Counted from the stretch's first letter, positions 46,803-59,488 are shown. The stretch: 64,000 nt of DNA from Brassica napus (GCF_020379485.1 NW_026014653.1:434001-498000); one strand, 5' to 3'. A program made the numbers and translations. The notes: generated by a model from the sequence alone, not told the origin.

Positions 46803-47309
46803 TTAAATGGGGAACACAACAGAAGTTGGAAAGACAATAAGAGGGTATTTGCAACATGCCTCTATACCAGCTGCCTCGGCTAGATCAAGCTTATCAACTC
46901 CATGTGGTCCGACCTGGACTCTCCAGTCAAACCGTTTCACAAGGTTTGCTACTGTCACTTCAACCAATACCAATGCCAATCTGATTGCAGGACATAGTCT
47001 TCTACCTGATCCAAAGGGAATAAATTTATAATCTTGTCCTTGAAAATCCAAAGATGAATTTAAATGTCTCTCTGGCTTAAATTCTTCTGCATCTGGTCCC
47101 CATGTTGCATTATCTCGTTGGATTGCCCACGCATTAATCATCACCTGTATTGGAATTTCTTACAAAGTTATTAGTTTTAACATTAATTTTGTAAAAAATA
47201 GTAGTATTAATATTTGGGTATATGGTTTTATAAGACCTAATATAGAACGATAATATTTTGCTTCAGTATTTACAATTATTTTTAAAGACTGAAATATTAT
47301 ATTGTATTA

Positions 47310-47862
47310 CAGTAAAACCTCTATAAATTAATAATGTTGGGACTTTCAAATTTTATTAATTTATAGAAATATTAATTTACAAAAATTTCTTTTTTAGATT
47401 TTTTTTTTCTATTTTTGAATATTTTATCAATAAAATAAGAAAATATTTGATTTTATCATATATAAATTATTAAAATTTTGAATTTTGACTTTCATATTAT
47501 TTTTTATCTTTTTTGGGGTATATTTTTATGTTCTTAGAATTGTTATGTGGTTTTCGATATAATTTTACTAAATATTATCAAAATATATTAAAATATTAAG
47601 AAAAATAGTAGTATTTTCATTGTGAATATAAAACCAACAATATAATGTTTAGTTTGTACTTATATAAATACATATAGAGATAGATTATTAATTATGATTT
47701 TAATTGGACTATATATTTACATGGGAGTTTTAAAAATATTATTATCTTATTATTTTATCGATTTGTGTCATATTTTACACCGGTCCAAGTTGGGACCGAG
47801 AAAATTTATTAATTTATAGAGATTATAAATTTATCGAGTATTAATTTATAGAGGTTCTACTG
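47310..47862. mobile_element. Emigrant MITE, 553 bp
   Basis: Ends CAGTAAAACCTCTATAAATT and, inverted, CAGTAGAACCTCTATAAATT, with TA on both sides. Length and ends fit the Emigrant family (pogo/mariner type) known from Arabidopsis. In P450-A intron 3. Confidence 0.88.
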
Positions 47863-47979
47863 TAGTTTGCACTAAGAAAATATACACCTTACAATATTAT
47901 TTGCAAAATATCCTTTTTTTTTTGTCATTTGTGTTACAATTTCCAAAATAATCAATTAATGGTGGTCCAGAGAATTATA

Positions 47980-48484
47980 CTCCCTCCCTTTCAAAATGAT
48001 CTATGTTTTAGAAAAAAAAAAATTTCTACAAGATTCATATTTTACTTTTTCAAAGTATGTAATAATAGTAATTGTAAATTTTAAAAACATTAATTGTATT
48101 TACTGAACTTTGATTTATTAAAAATCATAGGAAATAGCTAACACGGAAAACAATACATTTATTATCAAAATTTTATGTGTTTTCTTAATAAGTGTGAAAA
48201 CTTTAGAATATACTCCTTCCGTTTCATAAAGAATGTCACTTTGACATTTTTCACACATATTAAGAAAATGATTGAATTGGATTTAAGTTTTTATTAATTA
48301 CACATATTCAACCAATAGTATTTTAGATAAATAAAATTATTTATAAAATCAATGCATTTTTAATTAATATTGAGCTGAAAGTTGTATTGGAATTCTAAAA
48401 TGACACTCTTTTTATAACAATAAAAATGTTAAAATGACACTTAATATGAAACAGAGAGAGTATATCATTTTGAAACGGAAGGAG
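47980..48484. mobile_element. Stowaway MITE with a second Stowaway nested inside
   Basis: Outer element: CTCCCTCCCTTTCAAAATGA ... TCATTTTGAAACGGAAGGAG, TA on both sides. Inner element 48213-48460: CTCCTTCCGTTTCATA ... TATGAAACAGAGAGAG, also TA-flanked. Removing the inner one restores a continuous outer element. Confidence 0.9.
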
Positions 48485-48554
48485 TATTATTTGATAAAAA
48501 ATAATTTTATGTTTTCTTCTTTTAAAAGTAAATACTATAAAAAATTTATGTTTC

Positions 48555-48860
48555 GCAGGATTAATGGGAGCAAGAAACACAAGGGCGTTTAACACCACTT
48601 CACTCGGAAGTTGAAGCCCTTATCTGGGCAATGGAATGCATGAAGAACTTAAGGCAGTATCAGGTTACGTTTGCAACACATTGTTCTCAATTGGTGAAGA
48701 TGGTTTCGGAATCAGAAAAATGACCAGTATTTGCAAGTTATTTGGAAGACATCAAGATTCTGAAGAGAAGTTTCAATTACTCAGAGCTCATTAATATATC
48801 CCAGACACTTAATACAAGGGCGGACAATCTTGCATAGAGTGCTAGGCAGCAATGTAATAC
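48555..48860 (+). mobile_element. LINE RNase H fragment
   Basis: Plus-strand translation GARNTRAFN, then ALIWAMECMKNLRQYQVTFA, HCSQLVKMVSE and NTRADNLA aligns with the RNase H end of the LINE at 8.3 kb but has a frameshift and stops. It lies in antisense orientation to P450-A, within intron 3 and next to exon 3. Confidence 0.85.
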
Positions 48861-50403
48861 GCAACACGTATATAAAGATGTTACCTGTGTGCCTGCAGCA
48901 ATGTCATATCCTCTTAATCTGACATCTTCGCTTAATAGTCGGGGTACTATTATTGAAAGTGGCGGATGTAAACGAAGTGTCTCCTTGATTATAGCATTTA
49001 AGTAGTTCATCTTCTCAACATCTTCCTCATTTACACATGAATTATGCGCTGAAACGGAACAAATCTCGTCTCGAAGCTTTTTCACACATTCTGGATGTCT
49101 CACAAGCTCTGTCAATGTCCATTCTAGTAGTGACGAAGTTGTTGCTGTTCCCCCTATGAACATGTCCTTAAAAAAAAGATAAATATGTTGATTTTACACA
49201 GTGGTTTTAAATGATTCATTCATAATATTACATGATAAAATATTTAAATGTGTCTTACCAAAATGATGAGTTTTATGTTGCTTCTATCAAAAACGAAGGG
49301 CGTCGTCTGCTCTCTTTGAATCGATAACAACGTATCAACAAAACCTGATCTTTTTTTATCTACATCTAAATCATGTTCTTGCACCACCTTTTCCAGAAAG
49401 TCATCGAATGTTTTACTTACTTCTTCTGCTTTACCGTCCAATCTGCGGATCCAATCTATCCATGCCAAACTAGGAATGTATTCCGCTACAGGGAATGAGC
49501 CAAATACCCGAGAAAATGTCCTCACTACGGTCTTGATATCGACTGTGCCTTCGTCACTACTATATTTTCTTCCCAAGGCAACTTTACTCATTACATCGCT
49601 TGTTAGGGTGATAAAAAATTGGCTAAGGTTTACTGTAGAAGAAGATGAACTTGCTTTCTCCAACTTTTCCATCAGAATATTAATCTCTTCTTCTCTCTCT
49701 TTGTCAAAGGACCGAACCATTTTGTTGGTCAGAAGATGCACTATGCATAAACTCTGCATCCAAATGAGTTAAAGGCGACATTAGGATATATCATTAATAG
49801 GTTATTTCTACGTATTCTATATAAAATTAAAACTCTATAATTTAATGTTTGATAAAATAATAAAACAATCTATAAATAAATTTTATTGATTCCAATTTAT
49901 CCCAATTCAATATATGACATAATTTGATAAAATGATAAATTTTAGAAAAAATTTTTGCTAAGAAAATGTGGTTTTTCCTCTTTGTCAGAAACCCAATCAT
50001 TATAAATAATCTATTGAAACCAAACGGCGGAGGGACTACTAGACACTCCTTTACCACTATGTCAACAGCTTGTTGGTAATTTTAGATATGCATACGTAAA
50101 TATATGATCTCATTAAAATTATAAATAAATAATTAATATTTCTAAATTATATATTTAATATTCATAATGAATTTTATCTCAATATTTTTACAAAATAAAA
50201 ATATTTTGATTTTTTTATTATTATATTATATTAAAACACCTTTATATTATAAAGTACATATTTGTTTACTCCAAATTATCATAAAAATAATATAAAGACT
50301 AAATTTAATTTTAATATAAACCGTGAAAATAGTTGTCTTTTTTATTTTAATATAAACTATGTAAATATAAAAACTTGTAAATTAATGATTCTATAATTTA
50401 TTA

Positions 50404-51002
50404 TCTCTTATATATATTAAAAGAGAATCATTATAACATTTTACCTATGACATGTGTCGTTACTAGAATACTTCTTAAAGTTTCTAGAGAAATATGTTGG
50501 TCCACTAAACATATATTTTATACTTTTCATTAAATTAACCATTAAATTAATTCACAATCTACAATTATTATTTTTTTATTTCCTTAAATAAAATCTACGG
50601 AATAAGCAAAAGTGAATAAAATATATATTTGATTAATGATTTTAATGATTAAAATTTGATAACAATTTACATATCTTTCATTATTTATAATTATATATTA
50701 TTAAAATAAATTAAACAATCATATTAACCATATAATAAAATTTAGTTTTTTCGTATATGTTATATTTTGAATTTTTAAAACGGTTATAAATTACGAAATT
50801 TGTTAAAATTCTCACATTGTAAATTTTATGATCTATAGTTTAAATTTTTTATTATAATAAAATAAATAAAAAATCATATGAGTAAAAATAACATTTAATA
50901 GATATTTAGATTAATATATATAGGGCGAATGGGCAAAGTTAGTATTAAACAATTATTAGAATATACATTTCATTCCGCGCATGTGCGCGGATAATCACCT
51001 AG
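50404..51002 (+). mobile_element. Helitron f, 599 bp
   Basis: Begins TCTCTTATATATATTAAAAG after host A and ends CCGCGCATGTGCGCGG then ATAATCACCTAG before host T. Inserted in P450-A intron 1. Confidence 0.87.
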
Positions 51003-51566
51003 TAATATTATATTCCTAACATTATTATTTATAGATTTTAGATCATATGGATAACAAAGAACGATTTATGAGTTGTGAGGAATTGTCGTTGTGGATATAT
51101 TTGTTCGTTGGCCACATTAGATTATGTGACAAGAAAAACTTGACTTTTTAGTTTCTAAATTTTTTTTTGATTATAAATTTAGTTTCTAGAGATAACATAT
51201 ATTAGATTGAGTTTAGACATTAAATTTTACGGTTATCAGAAAAGAATTAGAAAAGTGAAAACCTTCATATTCCTCCAATATTCGCCATAGGGGGCAAAGA
51301 CAATATCTCGCCCACCTTTCATAACTTTCTCCATAGCTTTGGTTATAGGGCGGTTGGCGAATATACGATCGTGTGTTTTCATAACGTCATGAGCTATTTC
51401 AGCAGAGGAGACCACAAGGACGGGGACACGGCTGGTGGATGATGGGAAGCCGCCACGGAGACGGTGGTGGGTTAGGTTTGGTGGTGGTTGTTCGTTTGAA
51501 GAGTCGTTTTAGGAAGAGAAAGGCCAATAAGGTGGCTAGACATAGAGAAATTAAGATCATCTCCAT

Positions 51567-52110
51567 TTCGTATTTTGAATGTTAATAGTGATTTGTGGAT
51601 CTGATCGTGCTCACGACTATTTATTTTATTGGGGGAGGATCCCTTACCTGGCATATAATATTGTTGTACTAACATAATATTTGGATATCAGTTTTATCTT
51701 TGTACGTAAACAGAACAAAGCAGGACATCAATATTGCAATTGTTTCTATATAAAAGCAGAGAATTAACTTTGTAAAATAATAAAATCTGTTTTAATTATC
51801 CTATATGATATATATTATTATATGCTTAGATAATTCATAATATATAAATTTATAATATAATATTTTATAATTCATAGAAATTAAAACTGAAAATGTTTAA
51901 AATGAAATTAGATCATCTACCAAAAAATAAGAACATTCCACACAAAAACTAATAGTTGTTGACTTATTTTAATTCTCTTCTTTTTATTATTGGGTGAAAG
52001 GGCATAATATTTGTTTTTAGTGTAATTAACTTAATCTTTTTTATAAAACTTATTATTGACTTCATCTCCCATAAAAGGAAACATATCAGTTTAGATATCC
52101 TCATCGCGTT
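51567..52110 (-). promoter_or_regulatory. P450-A upstream region with a recurring motif block
   Basis: Presumed promoter side of P450-A. The block near 52045-52110 (gacttcatctcccataaaaggaa... cctcatcgcgtt) continues at 53508-53545 beyond an inserted LINE. It recurs at about 54770-54840 and 59375-59450, with a weak match at about 3690. Functional promoter elements are not proven. Confidence 0.45.
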
Positions 52111-53507
52111 TTTTTTTGTACACAACCACATAACTTTCATTAAAATTAAACCGGACCGGTAAGGGTCTGATTCAAACCAAAGTCAGAGAGAGATTGTTTT
52201 GCTAGTGAGTCCTCAAAGCTCAAAACATCTCGACGACAAAACCTAAAGGAGACAGAATCAAAGAAATTGGAAAGGAGATAGATATCCGATATGATTCCGT
52301 GTAGATCGGAAAAACTTGATCCTTCTTCAATTGCCGTCACCAATTGCAGAGAATCTATTTCGAACAACACACACTTCAAACGGAGTGCGATAGCATGTTC
52401 CATCGCTGCGCGAATTGCTAGTCCTTCAGCCACGAGGGACGAGATCACACGCGCAATAGATCGACTATGAGAGCTAAATCTCTCATTCTGACTTCCGTAG
52501 AAACTCCAAGCTAGACCAGCTGCTTGAAGCTCTTCCTTCCACGCTGCATCTGACCTGAAGATCACTTCAAATTCACCTCTGCTTCGCGTGCTGTTCTTCC
52601 TCTGCGTCTCTGGTATGATCTTCGCCTGCGCCTCTGACAATTCTTTAGCATCAACAATTGCTTTCGTGATCGTTTCTTGTGCAGAGAAATTTGTTTTCTG
52701 AAACAGTTTTTGATTTCTTGATGACCAGATAGCCCAAAGAATCCATGGACCAAGGGGTCCTTTTCCAAGATCTGTAGGGGGGAGAGTTGTTGCTTGCAAG
52801 AGTATTTTCCATTCCACATCAAAATTGTTCAGAGGCCTTGGCGTGAAGCCACCAGAGAAAGGTACCAATTCCCACACTTTCTGAGCATAGGGGCACTGGA
52901 AGAATAGGTGTGAGATGGTTTCCACATTGTCACAATGGGTGCATTTAGAATTTGATAGGATATGCCTTGTTTCTAATCTGTCTCCAACTGGTAGTGCTCC
53001 ATGTTTAATCTTCCAAATGAATAATTTGAGCTTAGGAGCTGTTTGGATCTTCCAGACATCCTTTAACCATTCCTGTGGGTTGGCAATATCCTGATCTCCA
53101 ATATCACCCTTAGCTTCTGTAGCTGATAAATATCCTGTCTTTGTAGTATATGATCCTGATTTGTGTTTTAACAACACTTGCTTGTCTTCACCTCCCCATT
53201 TTCTGGTCTTGATACTGAGAATATTATCGGCGAGGTGAGGGAAAGATCTTTCAACTCTCTGTTTTTCCCATTCTTTAGTTTCATTAGAGATCAGATCCGA
53301 AACTTTAAGATTCACTTCATTCTCCGTTGGTGGTCCTATTGGGCGTTTTCTTTCTGTCATCGAGAGCCAATCATCATTCCAAACTTGGACTCTTTCTCCA
53401 TTTCCAATGGCCCATCCTAGATGTAGGTTTAGGAGGTCTCTTCCTATTAGGATCCCTAGCCATCCATGAGAGCAGCTAGCTGAGGCCTGGACTTTGAGAA
53501 AGTCTTG
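52111..53507 (-). mobile_element. 5'-truncated LINE: zf-RVT + RNase H, 1.4 kb
   Basis: Minus-strand 53360-52146 is an open frame of 404 codons. It has a zf-RVT zinc-binding region (KLKLFIWKIKHGALPVGDRL, then CTHCDNVETISHLFFQCP) and a plant LINE RNase H domain (FRSDAAWKEE... SLVAEGLAIRAAMEHA... FEIDSLQLV... FEDSLAKQSL). The frame is open upstream to about 53507, where it is truncated before the RT. A T-run at its left end is the poly-A tail. A perfect 14-bp target duplication atcctcatcgcgtt flanks it (52097-52110; 53508-53521). The long open frame suggests recent insertion, upstream of P450-A. Confidence 0.94.
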
Positions 53508-53803
53508 ATCCTCATCGCGTTGTCACTGGACTATTCCCAGTGAAACAAGATAATCTATTAAAAAGGATGGGAAATTTGTTGGATAACCAGAAAGGAAAAA
53601 TAAAATAAAAGAAACAAAAGTTGATGACAGCAACAACAAAAGTGATTTTTTTTTTCTTCTAAAATTGTCATAAGATCATCAAAATGTAATCGACTTAATC
53701 TTGACCATTTACAGTAGAGATGTTAAATCAAATAATATTCAAGAGTTAAATCACTACAATGTTAAATTTGAAATTTATGATGATTATTGGTTTTGAAACA
53801 TTT

Positions 53804-54408
53804 GAAAACAGACATGTTGCTACTAGATTACTAGTACCACTATCTGCAAAGCTCTCTCAGCAGCCTGAGAATGGCAATTGGCGCAACAACCTTATGTGTC
53901 CTCCCAAGGGCACGCTACTCCGCCTGATGTACACGCCTTATTGCCCTCTGGCTGTTTCCAATATGCAAAATGGATGCAGCATGGTCAAAAGAAACAGGAG
54001 CTGCAGGTTTAGGATGGATCTTTGATCCTGGTCATCCAGACATAACAATCTGCCAATCCAAGAGCATTATTTCTGTTTCATCGTCTTTAATGGCTGAAGC
54101 ACTCGCTATACTCGGAGCAATCTTCTCAGCAAAGCAACGTCTTCTCTCCAAAGTCTGGTTTCGATCTGACTCTCAAAGACTCATCCAAGCTATCAACTTG
54201 AAATTCTCAGTTGAGCTTTATGGAGTTCCATTGATATCGAATTTCTATTCTCGTATTTCAGTTTCTCTTTGTTTTCTTTCATTCTTAGAACCGAAAACAT
54301 GATGGCAACCGAAAACATGATGGCGGGCGGATTCTCTGGCGGGTGTAATCTCTACCTTCTTGTATTAGACTTCAGTTTCTATTAATCAAATGGGTGTTCA
54401 AAAAAAAA
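53804..54408 (+). mobile_element. LINE RNase H fragment, 605 bp
   Basis: Plus strand, frameshifted: MDAAWSKETGAAGLGWIFD, SSSLMAEALAILGAI and RSDSQRLIQAI form an RNase H domain. It ends in an A-run at 54400-54408 and is flanked by gaaacattt (53795-53803; 54409-54417). Confidence 0.9.
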
Positions 54409-54977
54409 GAAACATTTAACATGATGAATAAGGATAAAGGGACCACCAGTGCTACATGTCAATTTTTAAAGATTTTTGATATCTTTATATCATTCTAGTT
54501 ATTTAAAATTAATTCTATAATTATAGATGAAATAATTTATTTTATTTTTATATACAAAAAATTAAGTTTATTTTTAATTTGAATATATCAAAGTAATTAT
54601 TAATTAGTAAAATAAAGAATTCACTTTATTAAACAAATCATTGTAATGAGTAAAATTGAATGTACTAAATAGAAGAAAAAAAAAACATGATATGCAATGT
54701 TAAAAGATAAAAATATGATATCAGAACTTGTAACCCTTGTAGATAGTATTATAGAAAAAAACTCTTATCGACTTCATCTCCCATAAGAGGAAGCCAGATC
54801 AGTGTAGTTGTCAAAATATCGTTGTCGCTGGTCCATTCCCAAAAAAAAAAAAGAAATTAGGTCGTGTATACACAGAATATGTCAAAATTAGGAGAATACC
54901 CCATCAACTGTTAGACTTTTTTTAATACGAAAAAACCCCTATAGACCTACAGCTCCACTATCGTATACTATTATACT
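54409..54977. other. AT-rich spacer with a P450-upstream-like block
   Basis: About 54765-54845 (cgacttcatctcccataaga... cgctggtccattccc) matches the block upstream of P450-A. Nothing else recognised. Confidence 0.55.
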
Positions 54978-55427
54978 ATGTGTCAAACTAAGATCATAGC
55001 TCCCCTATTACACGTCATGCTATGTACAATACCTTTATCTGAAAAGACGTCGGAGATTTATTATGTTTGTGAAAAGTCACACTCTCTTTCCTTTTTATCC
55101 CTCAACTATAACGAAATTTTTTTTCGTTCTAGAGATCCAAATAGGTTATTAGTTGGCGTAATGGAAAATTTGCAGTTGCTGGAGTGCTCCCTTGTTTGTT
55201 TACGGGGAAGAGTTGTCGACGAAAAGATTAATACCTACCACAAACCAAAGAGAATTGTACCCATAATCGACGCTCTAGATCTGGAAGAGGTAGATTTTTT
55301 GCGGTACACAACGTTTGAGACGATCATATTACAAGCCGAGAACCATTTATCCTCCGAGAATTTTTGCCAGTTCGTTGTTGTCCGCATGCTTAGAGTGAAG
55401 AAGAAGTACGAGATTTGGGGAAAATGA
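54978..55427 (+). CDS. Hypothetical ORF, 149 codons
   Basis: An isolated open frame starting MCQTKIIAPLLHVM and ending KKYEIWGK-stop. Its second half is plausible protein (NRLLVGVMENLQLLECSLVC, DALDLEEVDFLRYTTFET, ENFCQFVVVRMLRVKKK) with mixed charge; the first half looks less coding. No domain recognised and no splice partners found. A (GAA)n run follows directly. It may be an exon of a plant-specific transposon-associated gene or chance. Confidence 0.3.
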   Translation: MCQTKIIAPLLHVMLCTIPLSEKTSEIYYVCEKSHSLSFLSLNYNEIFFRSRDPNRLLVGVMENLQLLECSLVCLRGRVVDEKINTYHKPKRIVPIIDALDLEEVDFLRYTTFETIILQAENHLSSENFCQFVVVRMLRVKKKYEIWGK

Positions 55428-57080
55428 TTCCCAAGAAGAAGAAGAAGAAGAAGAAGAACAAGAAGAAGCGAAGGTTAGTAATGTTAAACGTAACTTCCAA
55501 AGGAATCAGTAGGTGTCAATAATAATCTTTTTCATTATCCTATCGAAATATCTGCAATAGGAATAGTTATCAAACTGGACGTAATCTCAGAAAGTTCCGT
55601 GTAAGATATGTAATAGACGTTACTGATAACTGATATATAATCTTTTCAGATACCATGTTAAATTATCTTTAGTGTTACTATAGTAGAGTCTAAGGTTAAC
55701 AATTGAACGCTATCTCGGAAAGTAACGTCCAATAATACTAGTAGATGTTTCATATCATACTGGTTATTACCTCGCTGATCAGTTGTGTGTATTTTTGAAG
55801 ACTGATGTTGATATCTATGAATGAGGATACTACACACTAGTCTGGTATGATGAAGTAGAGGACGAGGCTGAGCAGTAGGTTCCCGCTAAATATTATTGGT
55901 AGGTAAAATGTTATAAATAGTTCAATTAGTTGATACATGTTTGGTTAGTTGTTATAGAACTTGTTAACCCTTTCTAAAATGTTAGTGAGATGTTAAATAA
56001 TAATTATCATTAGCTGATAAGTAGTATGTTATATGTTACATACGAGGTTATTGTTAACGTATAAAAGTTTGGGTATGAAAATTTATATAAACTTTAACAT
56101 CAACAAATAACATGTGATAGTTTTAGTTAACATAATTTGTTACCGCTAATCATTGTGTTATATATTATTTTTGCAGGTCTGCCGGACTTATGATCACAAC
56201 AGAAAGTCTCTCTTGTTAGACATCGTTAGATTCTTCGTGCATCTTGTGAACTAGCAAGTCGTTGGAGAGACTGTTGCTACCCACATCTTGTGGACAATTA
56301 CCACATTTGTTTCGTATGTATATCATACCAATGTACATAATTACATTTATATACTAATGTTGCATTAATGATACGTGTAAGATACTTGATAGTAGTGTTG
56401 GTGTCAATTATATTATTATCACATTAACAACATACCATATATCTAACATTCTATTGTTAACTGCTAACAAGTTTGATACTATTTACCCTTAAGACAATGT
56501 TAAAAGTATTAACTACGATCGTTATGTTTCATCTTTCTTTAATCTTGAAATCAATATTGTCTCTAATATAGTAGACATTAGTATCCTTACTTGTTAGACA
56601 TTAATTTATTCAGTAACCAGGTAAGGTCAATTCATAGTAGTTAACAATGATTACTTTATAAGTAATACTTCTTAATATAACAATGATTGCACATCTAAAA
56701 TGATCTTAAAGCATGTGTAAACTAGTAATAATAAATCTAATCAGTAAGAAACCCATTAACAACTCATCATATATATAACATCCCATCGTTACCTGCTAAC
56801 AAGTAGTATTACTACCTTTGAGGTAACAATAAACGCTTTTGTTATAATCATTAACTTTTTTATGCTTGTTTCGGTCTCAACTAATAAATTAGTGCCTACC
56901 AAGTAAGTATAGTATCGTGTACTAATTATATATTTTACATGTGATACGTGTGAATAATGTTAACGATAATATTTTATAACTTAACAGATAATATGTTATA
57001 TTACACGTCCAAGATATTATAACAGTTAACTTTGTTTTTATCATATGTTAAATATGATGATTCACAAGATGTTCGACGAA
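55428..57080. repeat. Low-complexity region with ~330-bp diverged repeats
   Basis: Blocks near 56421-56560 and 56752-56900 share the order attaacaac... catatat.taacat... tgctaacaagt... and are about 331 bp apart. Short words gttaac, tgctaacaag, agtattac/gtaatact and gatacgtgt recur throughout. No ORF. It may be non-coding transposon sequence. Confidence 0.5.
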
Positions 57081-57825
57081 ATCTTAAGCTCTGTTAAATT
57101 TTCAAAATAAAATTGATCGTCTTTTCTGCTTACTTTGACCTGAGTGCTACTGAATATGTGCGTTGAAGGTAGGCATGGCATGATGAAATCGAAGTAATTA
57201 TTTCAACATTATTATAGGATTCATCATGAAATCATTGTGAAAATACTAGAATAAAAAAGGTGATTATTTTAAAAAATATTATTAGTACACAGAGAGATTA
57301 ATGGATAATAGACCAGTTGCTGAAAAATTGAGGATAAGAAAAAAAAACAACGAACATGGAGGAAAAAGTGTGAGAGAGATGATGAATAGTACATTATTAA
57401 ATAACTATTGGACAGCTGCAGTCTGCAGACCTACATCTACATAGAAGTCTACGAATGTACTATAAAAAAATCAAACCAAATCTATCTCTCCTCACTTTTT
57501 TAGCGTACGTGTCTTTGCTTTAGGGGCATTTTGGGCAAGTCATACACAAGTTGCTACAGGGATCACGGGTTTCTTTTGCTTTCGGGTAGTTCCCTAATTT
57601 TGCGTACACTAAGATATATCTGGCCAATAATCTCAAAAAAAAACACAAGTTTGTATAGAAAAGTATTGAATTTTGTAGAAATAATCAAAAAGAAAAACAA
57701 ACAAAATAAATAAATATAAAATGAAAGCAACAAAAAATAACAAAACGAAAATTTTCTAAGATTGCCTATTATAAAATTATCAAAGGGTAGTTGACAATAT
57801 TTTGTACAGAAACCTATTGTTGACT
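57081..57825. other. No feature recognised
   Basis: AT-rich. 57409-57436 contains a short near-palindrome (gacagctgcagtctgcagacc). No gene or element ends found. Confidence 0.4.
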
Positions 57826-57827
57826 GG

Positions 57828-58450
57828 CTCCAAATAGTATCAATGGGTTAGGCGGTGCGGGACAAGCGAATTAGTTAGTGGGGTACGGATTAAGAGCGGT
57901 ATGTGTTAGAAAAACGCATACTGTGGGATAAGTGCGGTTTATCTAATAGAAGCGGTTTAAAAAATATGTGAATAGTGACCAAATAATAAAAAGTGCGGAA
58001 CAAATGCTTAAATGGTATTTATAAACTAAAATATAAAATAATATTCTACTTGATATTATAAATATATTTTACATATTTTTATAAAGTACAAATAAATTAT
58101 AATCAGAAAATCAATTTATTTTATTGATTTTTCCATAACATATTTGCAATATTATATCTTATTTGCCTAATATGTCCTCCATCTGTTACCTTTAAATATT
58201 AAGCAAGAGGGAATAAATGTGCACAAGTGTAAGCTTTTCCGCTATACTTAGGCTCCGAATGGTAACAGTGGTTAGTGCGGTGCGAAACAAGCAGTTAGGA
58301 TAATGTGGTACGGTTTAACAGCGGTTTGTATAAGAGAAACGCATAATGCAGAAAAACTACGGTTCGCCTAAAATAAGCGGTTCAAAACCAAATATGAATG
58401 GTGACATGTATATGAATAGTGTAACTGCGGGAAATGCATGATATATTTAT
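57828..58450. repeat. Direct pair of GC-richer repeat ends (~420 bp apart)
   Basis: ggctccaaatagtatcaatgg... gcggtgcgggacaagc (57828) and ggctccgaatggtaacagtgg... gcggtgcgaaacaagc (58250) are homologous for about 190 bp. They resemble termini of a non-autonomous DNA transposon, arranged head to tail. Confidence 0.55.
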
Positions 58451-59488
58451 TTTACAAACTAAAATATCAGTGATACTAATATTATTTTCAAAATAGCTAT
58501 TTTTATTTCAAAAAGTATTTTATATATCTGAAATATTAAATTTAATATAGAATTATTGAAACTTTATAGATAACATTATATTTTATTTAAAATATTATAA
58601 ATTCGTAAGTTGTTTTTAAATAAAATTAATTAAGTTTGTTTTTTTTAAAATAGAGAACGTAAAATTTTATATCAAAATTTTACTATTGAATCTTTATTAT
58701 GTAATTTTATAAATCATAGAACAATCGATAATTGTTTTTGGTTCATTTTTTTGGTTTTCGGTTCGGATCAGGTAACAAAGTCAGGAACTGGCTAATATTC
58801 GAAATGAACTTGGATCCCATTCAATTCCAATTCAGTTCCGTTTTATGGTTAATTCGGGTTAAAAAGTAAAAAAAATTGATATTTATGAAATATCAGATTA
58901 TTAATTAAAAATAATATAATTCGGATAATTTTAAATATTTTCGACAAAATTATTCAAATAATTCAGTTTTGGGGTATTTGGGTCCTTTTCAGTTGGGTAT
59001 TTCAGTTTAGAAATAGTATTTTTAAATTGTTTGATTATTTTAAAATTAAATATAGTGAATATTTATAAATATTTAAATTATATTATAGAAAACAAAATAT
59101 TTTATCATAATTCATTTGTCAACTGAATAATACACATTTAAACTTGAATTTATGTGTATTATATAAATAAAAATACTAGCTTGTAGGTAAATTTGTGTTA
59201 CTTAAATAATTATAAACAATAAAAACTAAATTTATTTATAGTGGGCTGTTTAAACCAGACCATATTATTTTTTTAAAAGAAAATAAAACACAACAAAATA
59301 GTGATTAATGGTGACACATTTGCCTTCGGCTATGTGGTTTGCTGGTCCTGCACTTAACATTCAATACCTTAATCTCCCATAAAAGAAAACCAGATCAATT
59401 TACATATATCAGAATATTGTTGTCCCTTAGACAATTCCCAATTTTCAATGAATACAAGAAGACAAAAAAAAACAAAAAACGAACAAAA
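58451..59488. other. AT-rich spacer
   Basis: 58735-59000 has ggttttcggttcgg-type words common in Brassicaceae repeats. About 59375-59455 carries another copy of the P450 upstream block (aatctcccataaaagaaaacc... acaattcccaa). No gene. Confidence 0.5.

Larger units (their letters stand above)
46803..51566 (-). pseudogene. P450-A: CYP71A-type cytochrome P450, exon 1 broken
   Basis: Microsomal haem monooxygenase of the CYP71A type (At4g20235/At4g20240-like), the class that oxidises terpenes. Exons 51263-51566, 49259-49753, 48885-49166, 46803-47144; the last three are in phase and open. Exon 1 has the N-terminal anchor ([20 protein letters not shown]) and [11 protein letters not shown]. It then lacks about 35 codons before [20 protein letters not shown], and the junction shifts the frame to an early stop. 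I-helix GGTATTSS, ExxR ETLR, PERH and the haem loop FGSGRRLCPA are present; the loop has Ala where Gly is usual after CP. Intron 3 carries an Emigrant MITE, nested Stowaways and a LINE fragment; intron 1 carries Helitron f. Confidence 0.92.
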
